A stretch of DNA of 40,653 nt, taken from Chloroflexota bacterium. GTDB taxonomy: Bacteria; Chloroflexota; Dormibacteria; Dormibacterales; Dormibacteraceae. Position numbers and translations under genes: made by a program. Shown piece after piece: positions 1-8,497 of this stretch. The first letter of the stretch is position 1, and every line of letters begins with the position of its first letter. Location of the stretch: positions 1-40,653 of the forward strand of contig VBHB01000162.1 in assembly GCA_005880315.1 (NCBI GenBank), written 5' to 3'. The notes beneath the pieces are model-generated. The model searched no databases. It was not told the origin of the DNA and was given only the letters and a program-made list of their open reading frames with translations.

Positions 1-683
1 CCCGGGGTGTCCTTACCCATGCCGGTGGCGTTGATCACCAGCGATCCCGCGGGCAGTTTGCCCATCAGCGCGTCATTCATCAACGGATCGACGTTCCTGA
101 TGTAGACGACCTCCGCCCCTGGGTTGACCCTGGCGTGAATCGCGCGCATCGCATCGAGCCGGCCCTGGCTTCGATTCACAACGATGATGCGGGCCGCCCG
201 CCCGAGCAGGTGAACCGTGATCGCGATCGCCGAGCCCCCGGCGCCCAGGCACAGCACCTCGGCCCCGGTCTTCTCGAAGTGATCGCGAGATAGAAATTCA
301 TCCAGCGACTTGCCGGCGGAAACCAGGTCCGTGGCCCGCGCGCTGAGTATTCCGTCGCACTTGGACAGGCACGAGGTCTCGCCGAACAAGAGCGCGCTCT
401 CGTCGATCCTGTCGAACATGTCCCGGCACGCTTCGAAGAGGTCGATCTTGTGAGTGGTGATGAGCGCGCCGCGTTCGTGCTCATCGCTCTTGATGCGCTC
501 GACCAGGTCTCGGTACTGCTCCCGCTTCGCGTGTATGGGCAGGTCGTGGCCGACCAGCTCAACGTCGTGCAGCCCCAGCTCTTTCGCCCATGCCGGAAAC
601 AGCCGCGTGGCAGCCGACTGTCCCGTCGTCACGCCTACGAAGCTGAGCCTGTCCAGGTCAGGTGGCGAGGGTGCGCGCCGCAC
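1..683 (-). CDS. Shikimate dehydrogenase-like protein (C-terminus outside window)
   Basis: An open frame runs off the left edge of the window, so only about 227 N-terminal residues are seen. It has an AroE-like plan: an N-terminal substrate domain, a retained ITTHK motif (Lys79 from the GTG used here, matching the catalytic lysine of the AroE VTxPxK motif), then a Rossmann loop LGAGGSAIAI and an INATGMG segment. It is not a standard AroE. The usual AVNT motif is replaced by ETSCLSKCDG, and the N-terminal HSxSP motif by TTGQSAATR. An NAD(P)-dependent reduction of a polyol or cyclitol-like substrate is therefore only an inference. The start is uncertain: GTG at 683 or 698 overlaps the SIS gene, and no good Shine-Dalgarno is seen. 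It is the last visible gene of the minus-strand run ROK kinase, Gfo/Idh/MocA, SIS, this gene. Confidence 0.75.
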   Translation of the reverse strand, partial: MRRAPSPPDLDRLSFVGVTTGQSAATRLFPAWAKELGLHDVELVGHDLPIHAKREQYRDLVERIKSDEHERGALITTHKIDLFEACRDMFDRIDESALLFGETSCLSKCDGILSARATDLVSAGKSLDEFLSRDHFEKTGAEVLCLGAGGSAIAITVHLLGRAARIIVVNRSQGRLDAMRAIHARVNPGAEVVYIRNVDPLMNDALMGKLPAGSLVINATGMGKDTP

Positions 684-1434
684 GGCGCGCGTATTCACGA
701 TATGCGGCCTCGAAGAGCTCGTCCGACCTCCGGCGCCCAACCTCCGCGGCGCTCGTGATGACCGGCGTCATCTTGCCTGCCGCCACGAGCAGCTCGGCGG
801 TGCGGACCTTGATCGCGTCGGCCACGGCCACGGCCGCGATGGTGGAGCCTGGGCCGACGGGTGTCTCGGCCAGGCCTTCGAGGCGCCATAGCGCATCGGC
901 TGCCGGCGTGCACAGGTCGATGACGATGTCGGCCTCATCGAGCAAACGAGCGCCCACCTCCGGCTCCACCTCGCCCGCCTCCGACTGGGCCACCGAGGTG
1001 ACGGCGATCACCCGCAGTCCCCGGCGCCTGGCCCCGCGCGCCATCTCCACGACCACGGCGCCCAACCCGCCGGCGGAGAAGACGATGAGGGCATCCTTGG
1101 GAGCGAACTGGAAGTTGGCGAGGATCACCTCGGCCAGGCCAGGCATGCGCTCGATGAACATCGCCTGGCGCTGGCCGTTCGCTCCCACGACCTGCGTGTG
1201 GAAGGTCATGGAAAGCTCGACGATCGGATGAAAGCCGGGATACGAACCGTAGCGCGGGAACATCTCCTCCACCGGGATCCGGGAGTGGCCGGTGCCGAAA
1301 AGATGCACCAGCCCACCCGCCGCGATTGCCTCGGCGCACACCTGGCTGGCCCGCTCAATAGCGTCGGACTGCGTGCGCTCGATCTTCTCGAGAATCTCGA
1401 TGCTCGCCTTGATCCAGCCGGAGCCCGCGTGCAT
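658..1434 (-). CDS. SIS-domain sugar isomerase-like protein
   Basis: The 258-residue protein has one SIS (sugar isomerase) fold. It shows the phosphosugar-binding type motifs LFGTGHSRIP near residue 40 and VFSAGGLGA further on, followed by a region rich in Ala and Val. SIS proteins bind or isomerise phosphorylated sugars, often amino sugars. This single-domain form is usually called only 'sugar isomerase domain-containing protein', so the reaction is not known. ATG at 1434 is chosen because the longer frame runs through the preceding gene, whose stop lies 5 bases upstream. It sits between a Gfo/Idh/MocA oxidoreductase and the shikimate-dehydrogenase-like gene, downstream of a ROK sugar kinase. 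That order would suit kinase then isomerase handling of one sugar. Confidence 0.8.
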   Translation of the reverse strand: MHAGSGWIKASIEILEKIERTQSDAIERASQVCAEAIAAGGLVHLFGTGHSRIPVEEMFPRYGSYPGFHPIVELSMTFHTQVVGANGQRQAMFIERMPGLAEVILANFQFAPKDALIVFSAGGLGAVVVEMARGARRRGLRVIAVTSVAQSEAGEVEPEVGARLLDEADIVIDLCTPAADALWRLEGLAETPVGPGSTIAAVAVADAIKVRTAELLVAAGKMTPVITSAAEVGRRRSDELFEAAYREYARRAARTLAT

Positions 1435-1439
1435 CGAGG

Positions 1440-2489
1440 TCAGCCTGCGACCGCGAAGTCGACCTCGACCGGCTCCCAGCGTCCGCTCTTCATCGACCGG
1501 TAAGCCGCATCCAGGACGCGGTTGACGACGTATCCGTCGGTGAAGTCCTCGCGTGGCTGCTTGCCGTCGACGTAGCACTCCACGAAGTGACGCATCTCTT
1601 CCTGATATCCATAGACCCGTGCCTCGTCGGGAATCGGAAACACCCATCCCGTTTCGGCGTCAGCCTTTTCCATCAGATAGCCGGCAGGCTGTTGAAGGAA
1701 AGCGCGGATTCGCGTCGACGAGGTGTCGGTGACGATCCTTCCCATCGTGCCGTAGATCTCGTTGCGAAGCTCCATTCCGCCCTTGGCCGTCCAGGACGCC
1801 TCGGTCAACGAGGTCCGGCCGTCCTCCAGGCGAAGGAGAAGGACCGCATTGTCCTCACCTTTCGTCTTGTCGTTATGGACCAGCGTGGCGCCCCACGCGA
1901 ACACGTCTTTGATGTGGTTTTCCTTGCCGAAGAAGTAGCGCGCGGCCTCGACCGTGTGGCAGCCCATGTCGAGCAGCGCACCGCCGCCGGCGGTTTCGGC
2001 GTCCCAGAAATGGGGGGCATGCGGACCCGAGTGCGCCTCACGGGCGCGCACCGTCAGCACGTTGCCGATGGCACCGTTCTCGATCATCGCTCGCGCGCGC
2101 ATCACGTCCGGCGAGAACACCTCGGTCTCCGCGTAACCGTGCATGACCCCGGCCTTGCGGACTAGATCCACCATCTCCGCGGCTTCGGTGCCGTTGCGCG
2201 CAAGGGGCTTCGTGCAGACGATTGCTTTGCGAGCATCGGTCGCAGCGCGAACCGCAGGCAGGTGCAGGTGATTGGGCAGCCCGATGACGACGAGCTCGAC
2301 TTCCTTGTCGGCGCACAGATCTTCCATGCGGATGTACTGATGAGGCACGCCATGGCGGCGGCCGAAGTCTTCGGCCCGCTCTTTCGAGCGCGAGTAGTTG
2401 GCGACGACTCGGGCGCCTGGGACGTCGCGCAGCCCGTCCATGTAGAAGTCGGACACGAAGCCCGACCCGAGCATTCCGATCCCCACCAC
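1440..2489 (-). CDS. Gfo/Idh/MocA-family oxidoreductase
   Basis: The 349-residue NAD(P)-dependent oxidoreductase has the N-terminal Rossmann motif GMLGSGFVSDFY, the family CTKPLARN motif (the EKP-type lysine near residue 95) and the GGALLDMGCHTVEAARYF motif of the C-terminal alpha/beta domain. Family members oxidise or epimerise sugars, inositols and their derivatives. Translation begins at tandem GTG codons (2489 and 2486), and no strong Shine-Dalgarno is visible. The kinase stop lies 12 bases upstream and the SIS gene starts 5 bases downstream of this stop, so the run is one operon. A lactone product could be opened by the divergent phosphotriesterase-family gene, but this is inference. Confidence 0.88.
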   Translation of the reverse strand: MVGIGMLGSGFVSDFYMDGLRDVPGARVVANYSRSKERAEDFGRRHGVPHQYIRMEDLCADKEVELVVIGLPNHLHLPAVRAATDARKAIVCTKPLARNGTEAAEMVDLVRKAGVMHGYAETEVFSPDVMRARAMIENGAIGNVLTVRAREAHSGPHAPHFWDAETAGGGALLDMGCHTVEAARYFFGKENHIKDVFAWGATLVHNDKTKGEDNAVLLLRLEDGRTSLTEASWTAKGGMELRNEIYGTMGRIVTDTSSTRIRAFLQQPAGYLMEKADAETGWVFPIPDEARVYGYQEEMRHFVECYVDGKQPREDFTDGYVVNRVLDAAYRSMKSGRWEPVEVDFAVAG

Positions 2490-2501
2490 GTCGCGAAAAG
2501 A

Positions 2502-3416
2502 TTAGCCTACGGACGAAGTCACTTCGGCCGCGCACAGCGCAGCGCCGATCGCCCCGGCCCAGATGCCGAGCTCCGCGCCGACGATGTCGATGGCGGCGAC
2601 GTCGGTGATGAACACTCTCCGGCGCAGCTCTTCTCGCATCGGCTCGAACAGGAGGTCACCAGCCGCCGCCACACCCCCACCGACCACGACGCGGTCGACG
2701 CCGAGCAGGACGGCTACGTTGCACACGCCAATGCCGAGATAGCGCCCGGCCGCGGTCAGCCCTTCTCGTGCGCGACCGTCGCCGGCCCGGGCAGCCTCCA
2801 CCGACTCCGCCACCGTGGCGAGCCCACACGCCGCGACGATCGCGTCGGCCTTCGCCAGCGTCTCGAGGCAGCCCCTGTTGCCGCAGCCGCACAGTGCGCC
2901 GTCCGCGACGATGGTTTGATGGCCGAACTCGCCACCCGTGCCGTCGCGGCCCATATAAAGGGACCCGCCCAGGATCAGCCCTCCGCCGACCCCGGTGCCA
3001 AGCGTGATACCCAGCATCGAGTCCACGCCACGACCGGCTCCAAGTCGGTGCTCGGCAAGGGTAAATGCCCTTGCGTCGTTGATCAGCCGCGCAGGCGCGA
3101 CCACGGCCGCGCTCACCTGTGCCGCAACCTCAACGCCCGCCCAGGTGCCCGGCACGTTGGGTATGAACCGGGTCGCACCTGTGACTGGGTCGTAGAGGCC
3201 GGGCACGCCCACGCCGACCGACTCGATCCGACCGACTCGGTGGACGGAATCACCGGCCAGCGCGACGAGCTGTTCGACGACGCTCTGCTCGCCCCGGCTC
3301 GTATCCGTCGGCACCTGGCCCGTGTCAGCGACGCGAGGCAGAGGTCCATCGCTTTCGAGCACGACCCACTTGATGTTGGTCCCGCCGAGGTCAAGGCCGA
3401 GATGCGCGCTGGTCAA
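2502..3416 (-). CDS. ROK-family sugar kinase
   Basis: The 304-residue protein phosphorylates a sugar using ATP. It has the N-terminal phosphate-binding motif DLGGTNIKW, the catalytic aspartate at D114 in INDARAFTLAE, the glycine-rich GTGVGGG loop and the ROK zinc motif (H166 with C176, C178 and C183 in GALCGCGNRGCLE). There is no N-terminal helix-turn-helix, so it is a kinase and not a NagC/XylR-type repressor. TTG at 3416 is used, preceded by GAGGG as a Shine-Dalgarno. It heads the minus-strand run with Gfo/Idh/MocA, SIS and AroE-like genes and is divergent from the phosphotriesterase-family gene, 48 bases away. Confidence 0.9.
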   Translation of the reverse strand: MTSAHLGLDLGGTNIKWVVLESDGPLPRVADTGQVPTDTSRGEQSVVEQLVALAGDSVHRVGRIESVGVGVPGLYDPVTGATRFIPNVPGTWAGVEVAAQVSAAVVAPARLINDARAFTLAEHRLGAGRGVDSMLGITLGTGVGGGLILGGSLYMGRDGTGGEFGHQTIVADGALCGCGNRGCLETLAKADAIVAACGLATVAESVEAARAGDGRAREGLTAAGRYLGIGVCNVAVLLGVDRVVVGGGVAAAGDLLFEPMREELRRRVFITDVAAIDIVGAELGIWAGAIGAALCAAEVTSSVG

Positions 3417-3450
3417 GCCACCCTCGAACCGGGCCCCGCGGACACGGCGC

Positions 3451-3457
3451 TTATAGT
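3451..3457. promoter_or_regulatory. Shared, near-symmetric -10 element between divergent genes
   Basis: TTATAGT lies in the 48-base gap. On the plus strand, TATAGT (3452-3457) is followed by exactly 7 bases and then the ATG of the phosphotriesterase-family gene, which has no Shine-Dalgarno, so a leaderless transcript is likely. On the minus strand the same bases read ACTATAA (TATAAG hexamer) and could drive the kinase operon with a leader of about 27 bases. No good -35 is seen on either strand. Confidence 0.5.
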
Positions 3458-3464
3458 GCCACCC

Positions 3465-4412
3465 ATGTCTGAGTCAACGGTCGTCACTGTCCTCGGACCT
3501 ATCGCCCCGGATCAACTTGGCGTCACCGACGCGCATGACCATCTGTTCCTCAGCAGTCCAGCCCTTCCGGGCCAGGAGCTCGATGACGCCGGCCGCGCGA
3601 TCGAAGAGGTCAGCGCCGCCAAGCGCGGCGGGCTACATGCGATCGTCGAGGTCACGCCCATCGGCCTTGGGCGCCGTCCGGCGGAGATGCGCGCGGTGAC
3701 CGAGGCCACCGGCGTTCATATCGTGGCGGCGACGGGCTACCATCGCGACGCCCACTATCCACCTGGGCACTGGGTCCGCGAAGCCTCCGTCGAGCTCCTG
3801 GCGCAGCGCATCCTCGCCGACCTCACGGAAGGGATGCACCCGGACGACTGGCTGTCCGCCGAAGCTCTCGACCCGGCCCGTGCCGGCGTGATCAAAGCGG
3901 GGGCCTCTTACCAGCACATCTCTCTCCTCGAGGAGCGCCGGCTGATGGCGGCGGCCATGGGCCATCGAGAAACCGGGGCCGCGATCCTCGTGCACGCGGA
4001 GATCGGCACCTGCGGACACGCGATCGTGGACTTGCTCGGCCGGGAGGGGGTCCACCCCGAGCGCGTCGTCCTCGCGCACCTCGACCGGAATCCGGACCTC
4101 GAGCTGCATATCGAGCTCGCCGAGCGCGGTGTCACCCTCGAGTACGACACCCCAGGGCGGATCAAGTACCGCCCCGACAGCGTGCTGCTCGACCTCATCG
4201 CCGGTATGGTCGAAGCAGGTCATGGCACTCGAGTGCTGCTCGGCCTCGACCTCGGGCAACGAGATTATTTCCGCGCTTACGGCGGAGGTCCGGGGCTGAC
4301 CTATCTGATGGGAAACTTCGTGCCCCGTTTGCGAAAGCGAGTTGGGTCGCCGGCCTGCGAGAAGATCCTCGTCGAAAACGCCGCCGGCGTTTTCGCCTGG
4401 TCGTGGAAGTGA
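3465..4412 (+). CDS. Phosphotriesterase-family metal hydrolase (possible lactonase)
   Basis: The 315-residue amidohydrolase-superfamily TIM barrel has the phosphotriesterase metal-site pattern: H24-x-H26 in TDAHDHLF, K144 in GVIKAG (the lysine that is carboxylated in this family), H177, H205 and D262 in LLGLDLG. Homologues include phosphotriesterases and many lactonases. Beside sugar oxidoreductases, a sugar-lactone or lactone-phosphate substrate is the better guess. The ATG at 3465 is fixed by the start of homology (STVVTVLGPI then DAHDH) and by the -10 element 7 bases upstream. The gene overlaps the next one by GTGA, so the two are translationally coupled. Confidence 0.85.
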   Translation: MSESTVVTVLGPIAPDQLGVTDAHDHLFLSSPALPGQELDDAGRAIEEVSAAKRGGLHAIVEVTPIGLGRRPAEMRAVTEATGVHIVAATGYHRDAHYPPGHWVREASVELLAQRILADLTEGMHPDDWLSAEALDPARAGVIKAGASYQHISLLEERRLMAAAMGHRETGAAILVHAEIGTCGHAIVDLLGREGVHPERVVLAHLDRNPDLELHIELAERGVTLEYDTPGRIKYRPDSVLLDLIAGMVEAGHGTRVLLGLDLGQRDYFRAYGGGPGLTYLMGNFVPRLRKRVGSPACEKILVENAAGVFAWSWK

Positions 4413-5701
4413 ACCAGCGATTCGATGTCATCGTCGTGGGCGCGGGCTCGGCCGGCAGCACGGCGGCTATCAGCGCTGCCCGCCGCGGGGCGCGAACGCT
4501 GCTCGTCGATCGCCTCCCGTTCCTAGGCGGCACTTCGACAGCGGTCCTCGACACCTTCTATGCCTTCTACACGCCAGGAGAAAAGCCGCGACGGGTGGTC
4601 GGTGGCATCGGGTGGGAGGTGGCAGGACACCTGAGCGCGGCGGGGGTCGCGTTCGAACGGCCGAACACCTATGGCGCCGGCACCGGGGTCACATATGACC
4701 CCGAAGCTCTCAAGGTCGTGTGGGAGCGGGTCGTCGAGGAAGCGGGGATCGAGGTCCTCCTGCACACGTGGGCGACAGGCGTCCAGATGCAGGACCGCCG
4801 AATCCATGGAGTACGCCTGTGGAACAAAGGTGGCGAGTCGGTCCTGGACGCGGGTGCGGTGGTGGACGCGTCGGGCGACGCGGACCTGTGCGCCATGGCC
4901 GGCGTGCCTTATGACGACGCGCGCTCGACGCCCAACCTGCAGTCGCTATCCACGATCTTTCGTGTCGCCAACGTCGACATGGATCGCGCCGCCAAGCTGC
5001 CCAAGACCGAGTTGTGGGCGCTGATGCGCTCCGCCGCCGAGAGCGGGAGCTATCACCTTCCGCGCCTCGAAGGTTCGTGGCATCGAACGCCATTTGCAGG
5101 GGTCGTGACCGTGCATATGACCCGCATCCCCAACGTCGATGCGACCGATCCGCGCCAGCTGACGCGCGCCGAGATCGAGGGTCGCCGCCAGGTGCAGGAG
5201 TATCACCGCTTCCTTCGTGACCTGGTGCCGGGCTTCGAACGATCGGTGGTCGTCGCCACGAGTCCCGCGATCGGAGTGCGCGAGAGCCGGCGGGTGATCG
5301 GCGATTACCGCCTTACACGGGACGACGTCCTGGAGGCTCGTCGCTTCGACGATGAGGTCGCACTGTGTGGGGCTCCGATCGAAGACCACCTCGCAGGCAC
5401 GGGCACCACCTGGACGTACGTGCCGCGAGGCGGGGTCTACGGCATCCCGTATCGCTGCCTCGTTCCGACCGGGGTGGAAGGCATGCTGGTGGCGGGGCGC
5501 TGTTTTTCGGCCACGCATGAGGCCCATGCCTCGGCGCGATCGATGGCCACCTGCATGGCGATGGGCCAGGCGGCCGGCACGGCCGCGGCGCTGGCGGTCG
5601 CATCCGGCGTGACGCCGCGATCGATCGACGCCGGCGTCTTGCGCACGAGGTTGGCAGAGGACGGCGCACTGCTGGATCCTTACGAGCCGCTCGGAGACTA
5701 G
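4409..5701 (+). CDS. FAD-dependent oxidoreductase
   Basis: The roughly 430-residue flavoprotein has an N-terminal dinucleotide fold (DVIVVGAGSAGSTAA), then PFLGGTST and the VVDASGDADLCAMAG motif typical of the FAD_oxidored/succinate-dehydrogenase-like group. A C-terminal FAD closing region (GMLVAGRCFSATHEAHAS) is also present. The whole family length is present and no membrane segment is seen. GTG at 4409, which overlaps the upstream stop as GTGA, is preferred over the GTG at 4403. The substrate is unknown. Its coupling to the phosphotriesterase-family hydrolase suggests both act on one compound. It converges on the DUF993 gene, and the two stop codons share the palindrome CTAG. Confidence 0.85.
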   Translation: MNQRFDVIVVGAGSAGSTAAISAARRGARTLLVDRLPFLGGTSTAVLDTFYAFYTPGEKPRRVVGGIGWEVAGHLSAAGVAFERPNTYGAGTGVTYDPEALKVVWERVVEEAGIEVLLHTWATGVQMQDRRIHGVRLWNKGGESVLDAGAVVDASGDADLCAMAGVPYDDARSTPNLQSLSTIFRVANVDMDRAAKLPKTELWALMRSAAESGSYHLPRLEGSWHRTPFAGVVTVHMTRIPNVDATDPRQLTRAEIEGRRQVQEYHRFLRDLVPGFERSVVVATSPAIGVRESRRVIGDYRLTRDDVLEARRFDDEVALCGAPIEDHLAGTGTTWTYVPRGGVYGIPYRCLVPTGVEGMLVAGRCFSATHEAHASARSMATCMAMGQAAGTAAALAVASGVTPRSIDAGVLRTRLAEDGALLDPYEPLGD

Positions 5702-6867
5702 CTCCCGCTCACCCCGGCGACCGCCATCACTTGGCGGACCCGTTCCACCGCGAGCTCGGCATCAACGAGCAGGCCGGCGGTGTCGGCAAGCACGAAAAGC
5801 TCGGCCAGATGCACCGCCGAGCGCCCACTCTCGAGGCCTCCCACCATCCGGAAGTGGTCCTGGTGCCCATTGAGGTAGGCGACGAATACGATGCCCGTCT
5901 TGTAATAGAAGGTGGGAGACCCGAACGCATGGCGCGCCACCGGCAAAGTCGGTTGCAGGATCTCGTCGAACCTCTCAGCGTTGCCAGAGTCGAGGGCGAT
6001 CAACGCCGCGGATGCCGCCGGCGCGATCAGGTCGAATGCGCCGAGCAACGCGTCGCTGTAATGCTCGCCGTCGCCGGCGATGGTGGTCGGGTAGTCGAAA
6101 TCGTCACCGGTGAACATGTGCACGCCTTCTGGCAGCCGGCGTCTCATTTCGAGCTCCCGCCTTTGATCGAGCAGCGACAGCTTCAGCCCTTCCACCTTGT
6201 CGCGGTTGGCGGCGATGATCTCCAGGCACGCGGCCGTGGCTCCATCGAGGTCCGCGTGACCCCAGTAGCCGGCGAGCGCCGGGTCGAACATCTCGCCCAG
6301 CCAGTGGATCAGGGCGGGCTTACGAAGCTGTGACAGCACGCGGCCGTAGACGCGCGCGTAATCGTCCGGCCCGCGTGCGATTCGTGCCAGCTCGCGGCTG
6401 GCCATGATGACGACCTGGCCGCCCTGTTCTTCCACGAAGGCGCACTGCTCCTCGTATGCGGCTTCGATGTCGCGCACGGTGGTCGCCGATCCCGGCGCCA
6501 GCTGGTCGGTCTGCGCGCCGCAGACGATCCGGCCACCGACGGAGCGTGCCTCCGCAACCGAGCGCCGGATCAGCTCCTTGGCGGCGGGCCAGTCGAGGCC
6601 CATCCCGCGCTGAGCGGTGTCCATGGCTTCCGCCACTCCGAGCCCGTAGCTCCAGATGTGGCGGCGGAAGGCGAGCGTGGGCTCCCAGTCGATCGCGGCC
6701 GGCGAGACGGGGCTGACATCGGCGAAAGGGTCGGCCACCACGTGCACGGCCGCGTACGGGATTCGCGAGCGGCAGGCGGGGCCGCTGCCGGCATACATGA
6801 ACTCGCCCTTGACGGGGTAGTCGTACACGGTGCCGTCCGCACGCGGCAAACGGACCAGCTCACCCAA
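5698..6867 (-). CDS. DUF993-family protein (dihydrodipicolinate-synthase/aldolase-like)
   Basis: The 389-residue protein matches DUF993, a group distantly related to the class I aldolase DapA/NAL TIM barrels. Recognisable segments are the N-terminal GTVYDYPVKGEF, LIHWLGEMFDPALAGYWG in the middle, and a KLSLLD segment (KVEGLKLSLLD) that holds a candidate Schiff-base lysine. The biochemical role of the family is not established, and a retro-aldol or lyase step is inferred from fold alone. TTG at 6867 follows the CoA-transferase stop after only two bases, so it is the last gene of the seven-gene operon. Its stop overlaps that of the convergent FAD oxidoreductase. Confidence 0.8.
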   Translation of the reverse strand: MGELVRLPRADGTVYDYPVKGEFMYAGSGPACRSRIPYAAVHVVADPFADVSPVSPAAIDWEPTLAFRRHIWSYGLGVAEAMDTAQRGMGLDWPAAKELIRRSVAEARSVGGRIVCGAQTDQLAPGSATTVRDIEAAYEEQCAFVEEQGGQVVIMASRELARIARGPDDYARVYGRVLSQLRKPALIHWLGEMFDPALAGYWGHADLDGATAACLEIIAANRDKVEGLKLSLLDQRRELEMRRRLPEGVHMFTGDDFDYPTTIAGDGEHYSDALLGAFDLIAPAASAALIALDSGNAERFDEILQPTLPVARHAFGSPTFYYKTGIVFVAYLNGHQDHFRMVGGLESGRSAVHLAELFVLADTAGLLVDAELAVERVRQVMAVAGVSGS

Positions 6868-6869
6868 CG

Positions 6870-8066
6870 TCAGATGTCTTCGGCCTTGCGCATGGCCGCG
6901 ATCTCCTCATCCGTGCAGCCCAGCTCTGCCAGGACCTCATCGGTGTGCTCGCCGAGTTCCGGCGGCGGCCGTCTCAGCGTCGCCTCGCCCGAGCTGTAGT
7001 GCACCGGGTGTTTGAGCACGCGGACGCGGCCCGCACGTGGATGCTCGAACTCGAGCACGGGCCCGATGTGCTGAACAGCGGCATCCTCGAATGTCTGCGT
7101 CAAGCTGTTGACGGGCGCACACCAGATGTCGTGGGCTCGGAGGAGGTCGACCCACTCGGCGGTCGTCCGGATTCGAAAATACGGATCGAGCGCCGCCCGG
7201 ATCTCGTCGCGCTTGGCGAACGCGACCTTTGGATCCTCATAAGGCGCCAGCTCAGCCGGGCTGCCGAGGACCTCGCTGATCGCTTTGATCGGCGCCATTG
7301 AGATCGCGAGGTGGCCGTCGGACGTGGCATAGAACCCATATGGCACTGCATGAAACGTGTCAGCGACACGAGCCTTCGGGCGGTTGATCTTGGTTCCGTT
7401 CAGGTGATACACGACCGGTTCCGTCTGCAGGTCGAGCGCGGCCTGCATCATCACCAGCTCCACCTTCTGCCCTTCCCCGGTCCTTTCGCGATGCACCAGC
7501 GCGCCGAGAATCCCCATCGCCAGCAGGCTGGCGCTGTGCTGGTCGACCACCGCCGCGGCGGACACCGTCGGGCCTTCACTTTCGGTCCCGGTGTTCGCGC
7601 CGAGGCCGGAGATGGCCTGGATCAGCAGGTCCTGTCCCGGCAGGTGTCGGTAGGGGCCGTCGCTGCCGTAGCCGGACCCCGACGCATAGACGATCCGATG
7701 ATTCAGCTTGCGCAGCTCTTCGTACCCCAGTCCGAGGCGGTCCATCACGCCCGGCCGAAAGTTCTCGACGACGACGTCGGCCCCCTCGACCAGCCGCTTG
7801 GCGATGTCGACCCCGCGCTCGCTCTTGAGGTTGAGGGTCACGCTGCGGACGTTGCGGTTGGCCAGCATGAAGAAAGCGCTCACGCCTCCGAGGAAGGTGT
7901 CTGCCCCGGCCCAGCTTCGCTCCCAGGCGCCGCGACCGGGCGGCTCGATCTTGATCACGTCGGCGCCCATGTCGGCCAGGTACTGGCAGGCGGCGGGGCC
8001 GAGCAGGAACTGCGTGAAGGCGATGATGCGCACGCCGGCCAGCAGCTGGAGCCCGGGCTGCTCCAT
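6870..8066 (-). CDS. CaiB/BaiF-type (class III) CoA-transferase
   Basis: The 398-residue protein moves CoA between carboxylic acids. It has the family opening LAGVRIIAFTQFLLGPAACQ, the IKIEPPGRG segment, NLKSERG, and the catalytic aspartate D146 in PGQDLLIQAISG. The length is typical. Its ATG overlaps the upstream MaoC stop by one base (TGATG), so the two are coupled. A CoA-transferase next to a hydratase and an SDR indicates that the operon processes an acid as its CoA thioester. Donor and acceptor cannot be told from sequence. Confidence 0.92.
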   Translation of the reverse strand: MEQPGLQLLAGVRIIAFTQFLLGPAACQYLADMGADVIKIEPPGRGAWERSWAGADTFLGGVSAFFMLANRNVRSVTLNLKSERGVDIAKRLVEGADVVVENFRPGVMDRLGLGYEELRKLNHRIVYASGSGYGSDGPYRHLPGQDLLIQAISGLGANTGTESEGPTVSAAAVVDQHSASLLAMGILGALVHRERTGEGQKVELVMMQAALDLQTEPVVYHLNGTKINRPKARVADTFHAVPYGFYATSDGHLAISMAPIKAISEVLGSPAELAPYEDPKVAFAKRDEIRAALDPYFRIRTTAEWVDLLRAHDIWCAPVNSLTQTFEDAAVQHIGPVLEFEHPRAGRVRVLKHPVHYSSGEATLRRPPPELGEHTDEVLAELGCTDEEIAAMRKAEDI

Positions 8067-8497
8067 CAGCCCACGAGCTGCATGATGTGCGTTGCCACCG
8101 CGACCAAATCGCCTTTTTGATTCTTGACCTCGACCTTCGCGATCGTTCGCTCGCGCTCGCGTTCGATGCCCTCGATCTCGTACTCGACGGTCAGCGTGTC
8201 GCCGAAGTAGACCGGCTTCAGAAAGCGGACGCGGTCATAGCCGACCGACACCATCGGCCGGCCGAAGTCCTGGAGGATCCGAGTCGACGCCGCCGACGTA
8301 TAGCCAAGTACCAGCGTCCCATGGGCGACTCGATGCCCGAGACTGGTTTTCCTGCAGTACTCCTCGTCGACATGATTCGGGTCGAGGTCGCCGGTGATGC
8401 CGGCAAAGAGATAGACGTCTGACTCGCTCACGGTCTTCGTGAAGGTGGTGCGAAGGCCGACGGTGATGTCGTCGATGCTGTCGCCGCTCACCACCAT
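8066..8497 (-). CDS. MaoC-family enoyl-CoA hydratase
   Basis: The 143-residue single hot-dog domain carries the (R)-hydratase signature FAGITGDLDPNHVDEEY with catalytic D37 and H42, then HRVAHGTL. Such proteins add water to 2-enoyl-CoA thioesters or dehydrate 3-hydroxyacyl-CoAs. The ATG at 8497 overlaps the SDR gene by 10 bases. It lies between an SDR and a CoA-transferase, an order that supports a short beta-oxidation-like sequence on a CoA ester. Confidence 0.9.
   Translation of the reverse strand: MVVSGDSIDDITVGLRTTFTKTVSESDVYLFAGITGDLDPNHVDEEYCRKTSLGHRVAHGTLVLGYTSAASTRILQDFGRPMVSVGYDRVRFLKPVYFGDTLTVEYEIEGIERERERTIAKVEVKNQKGDLVAVATHIMQLVG

Noticed and set aside
2502-3416. ROK protein as a transcriptional repressor
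   Set aside because: No helix-turn-helix precedes the kinase domain; the protein begins at the DLGGTN motif.
2262-3464. Long open frame in front of the phosphotriesterase-family gene as an N-terminal extension
   Set aside because: It is antisense to the ROK and Gfo/Idh/MocA genes and has no family similarity; the real start is ATG 3465.
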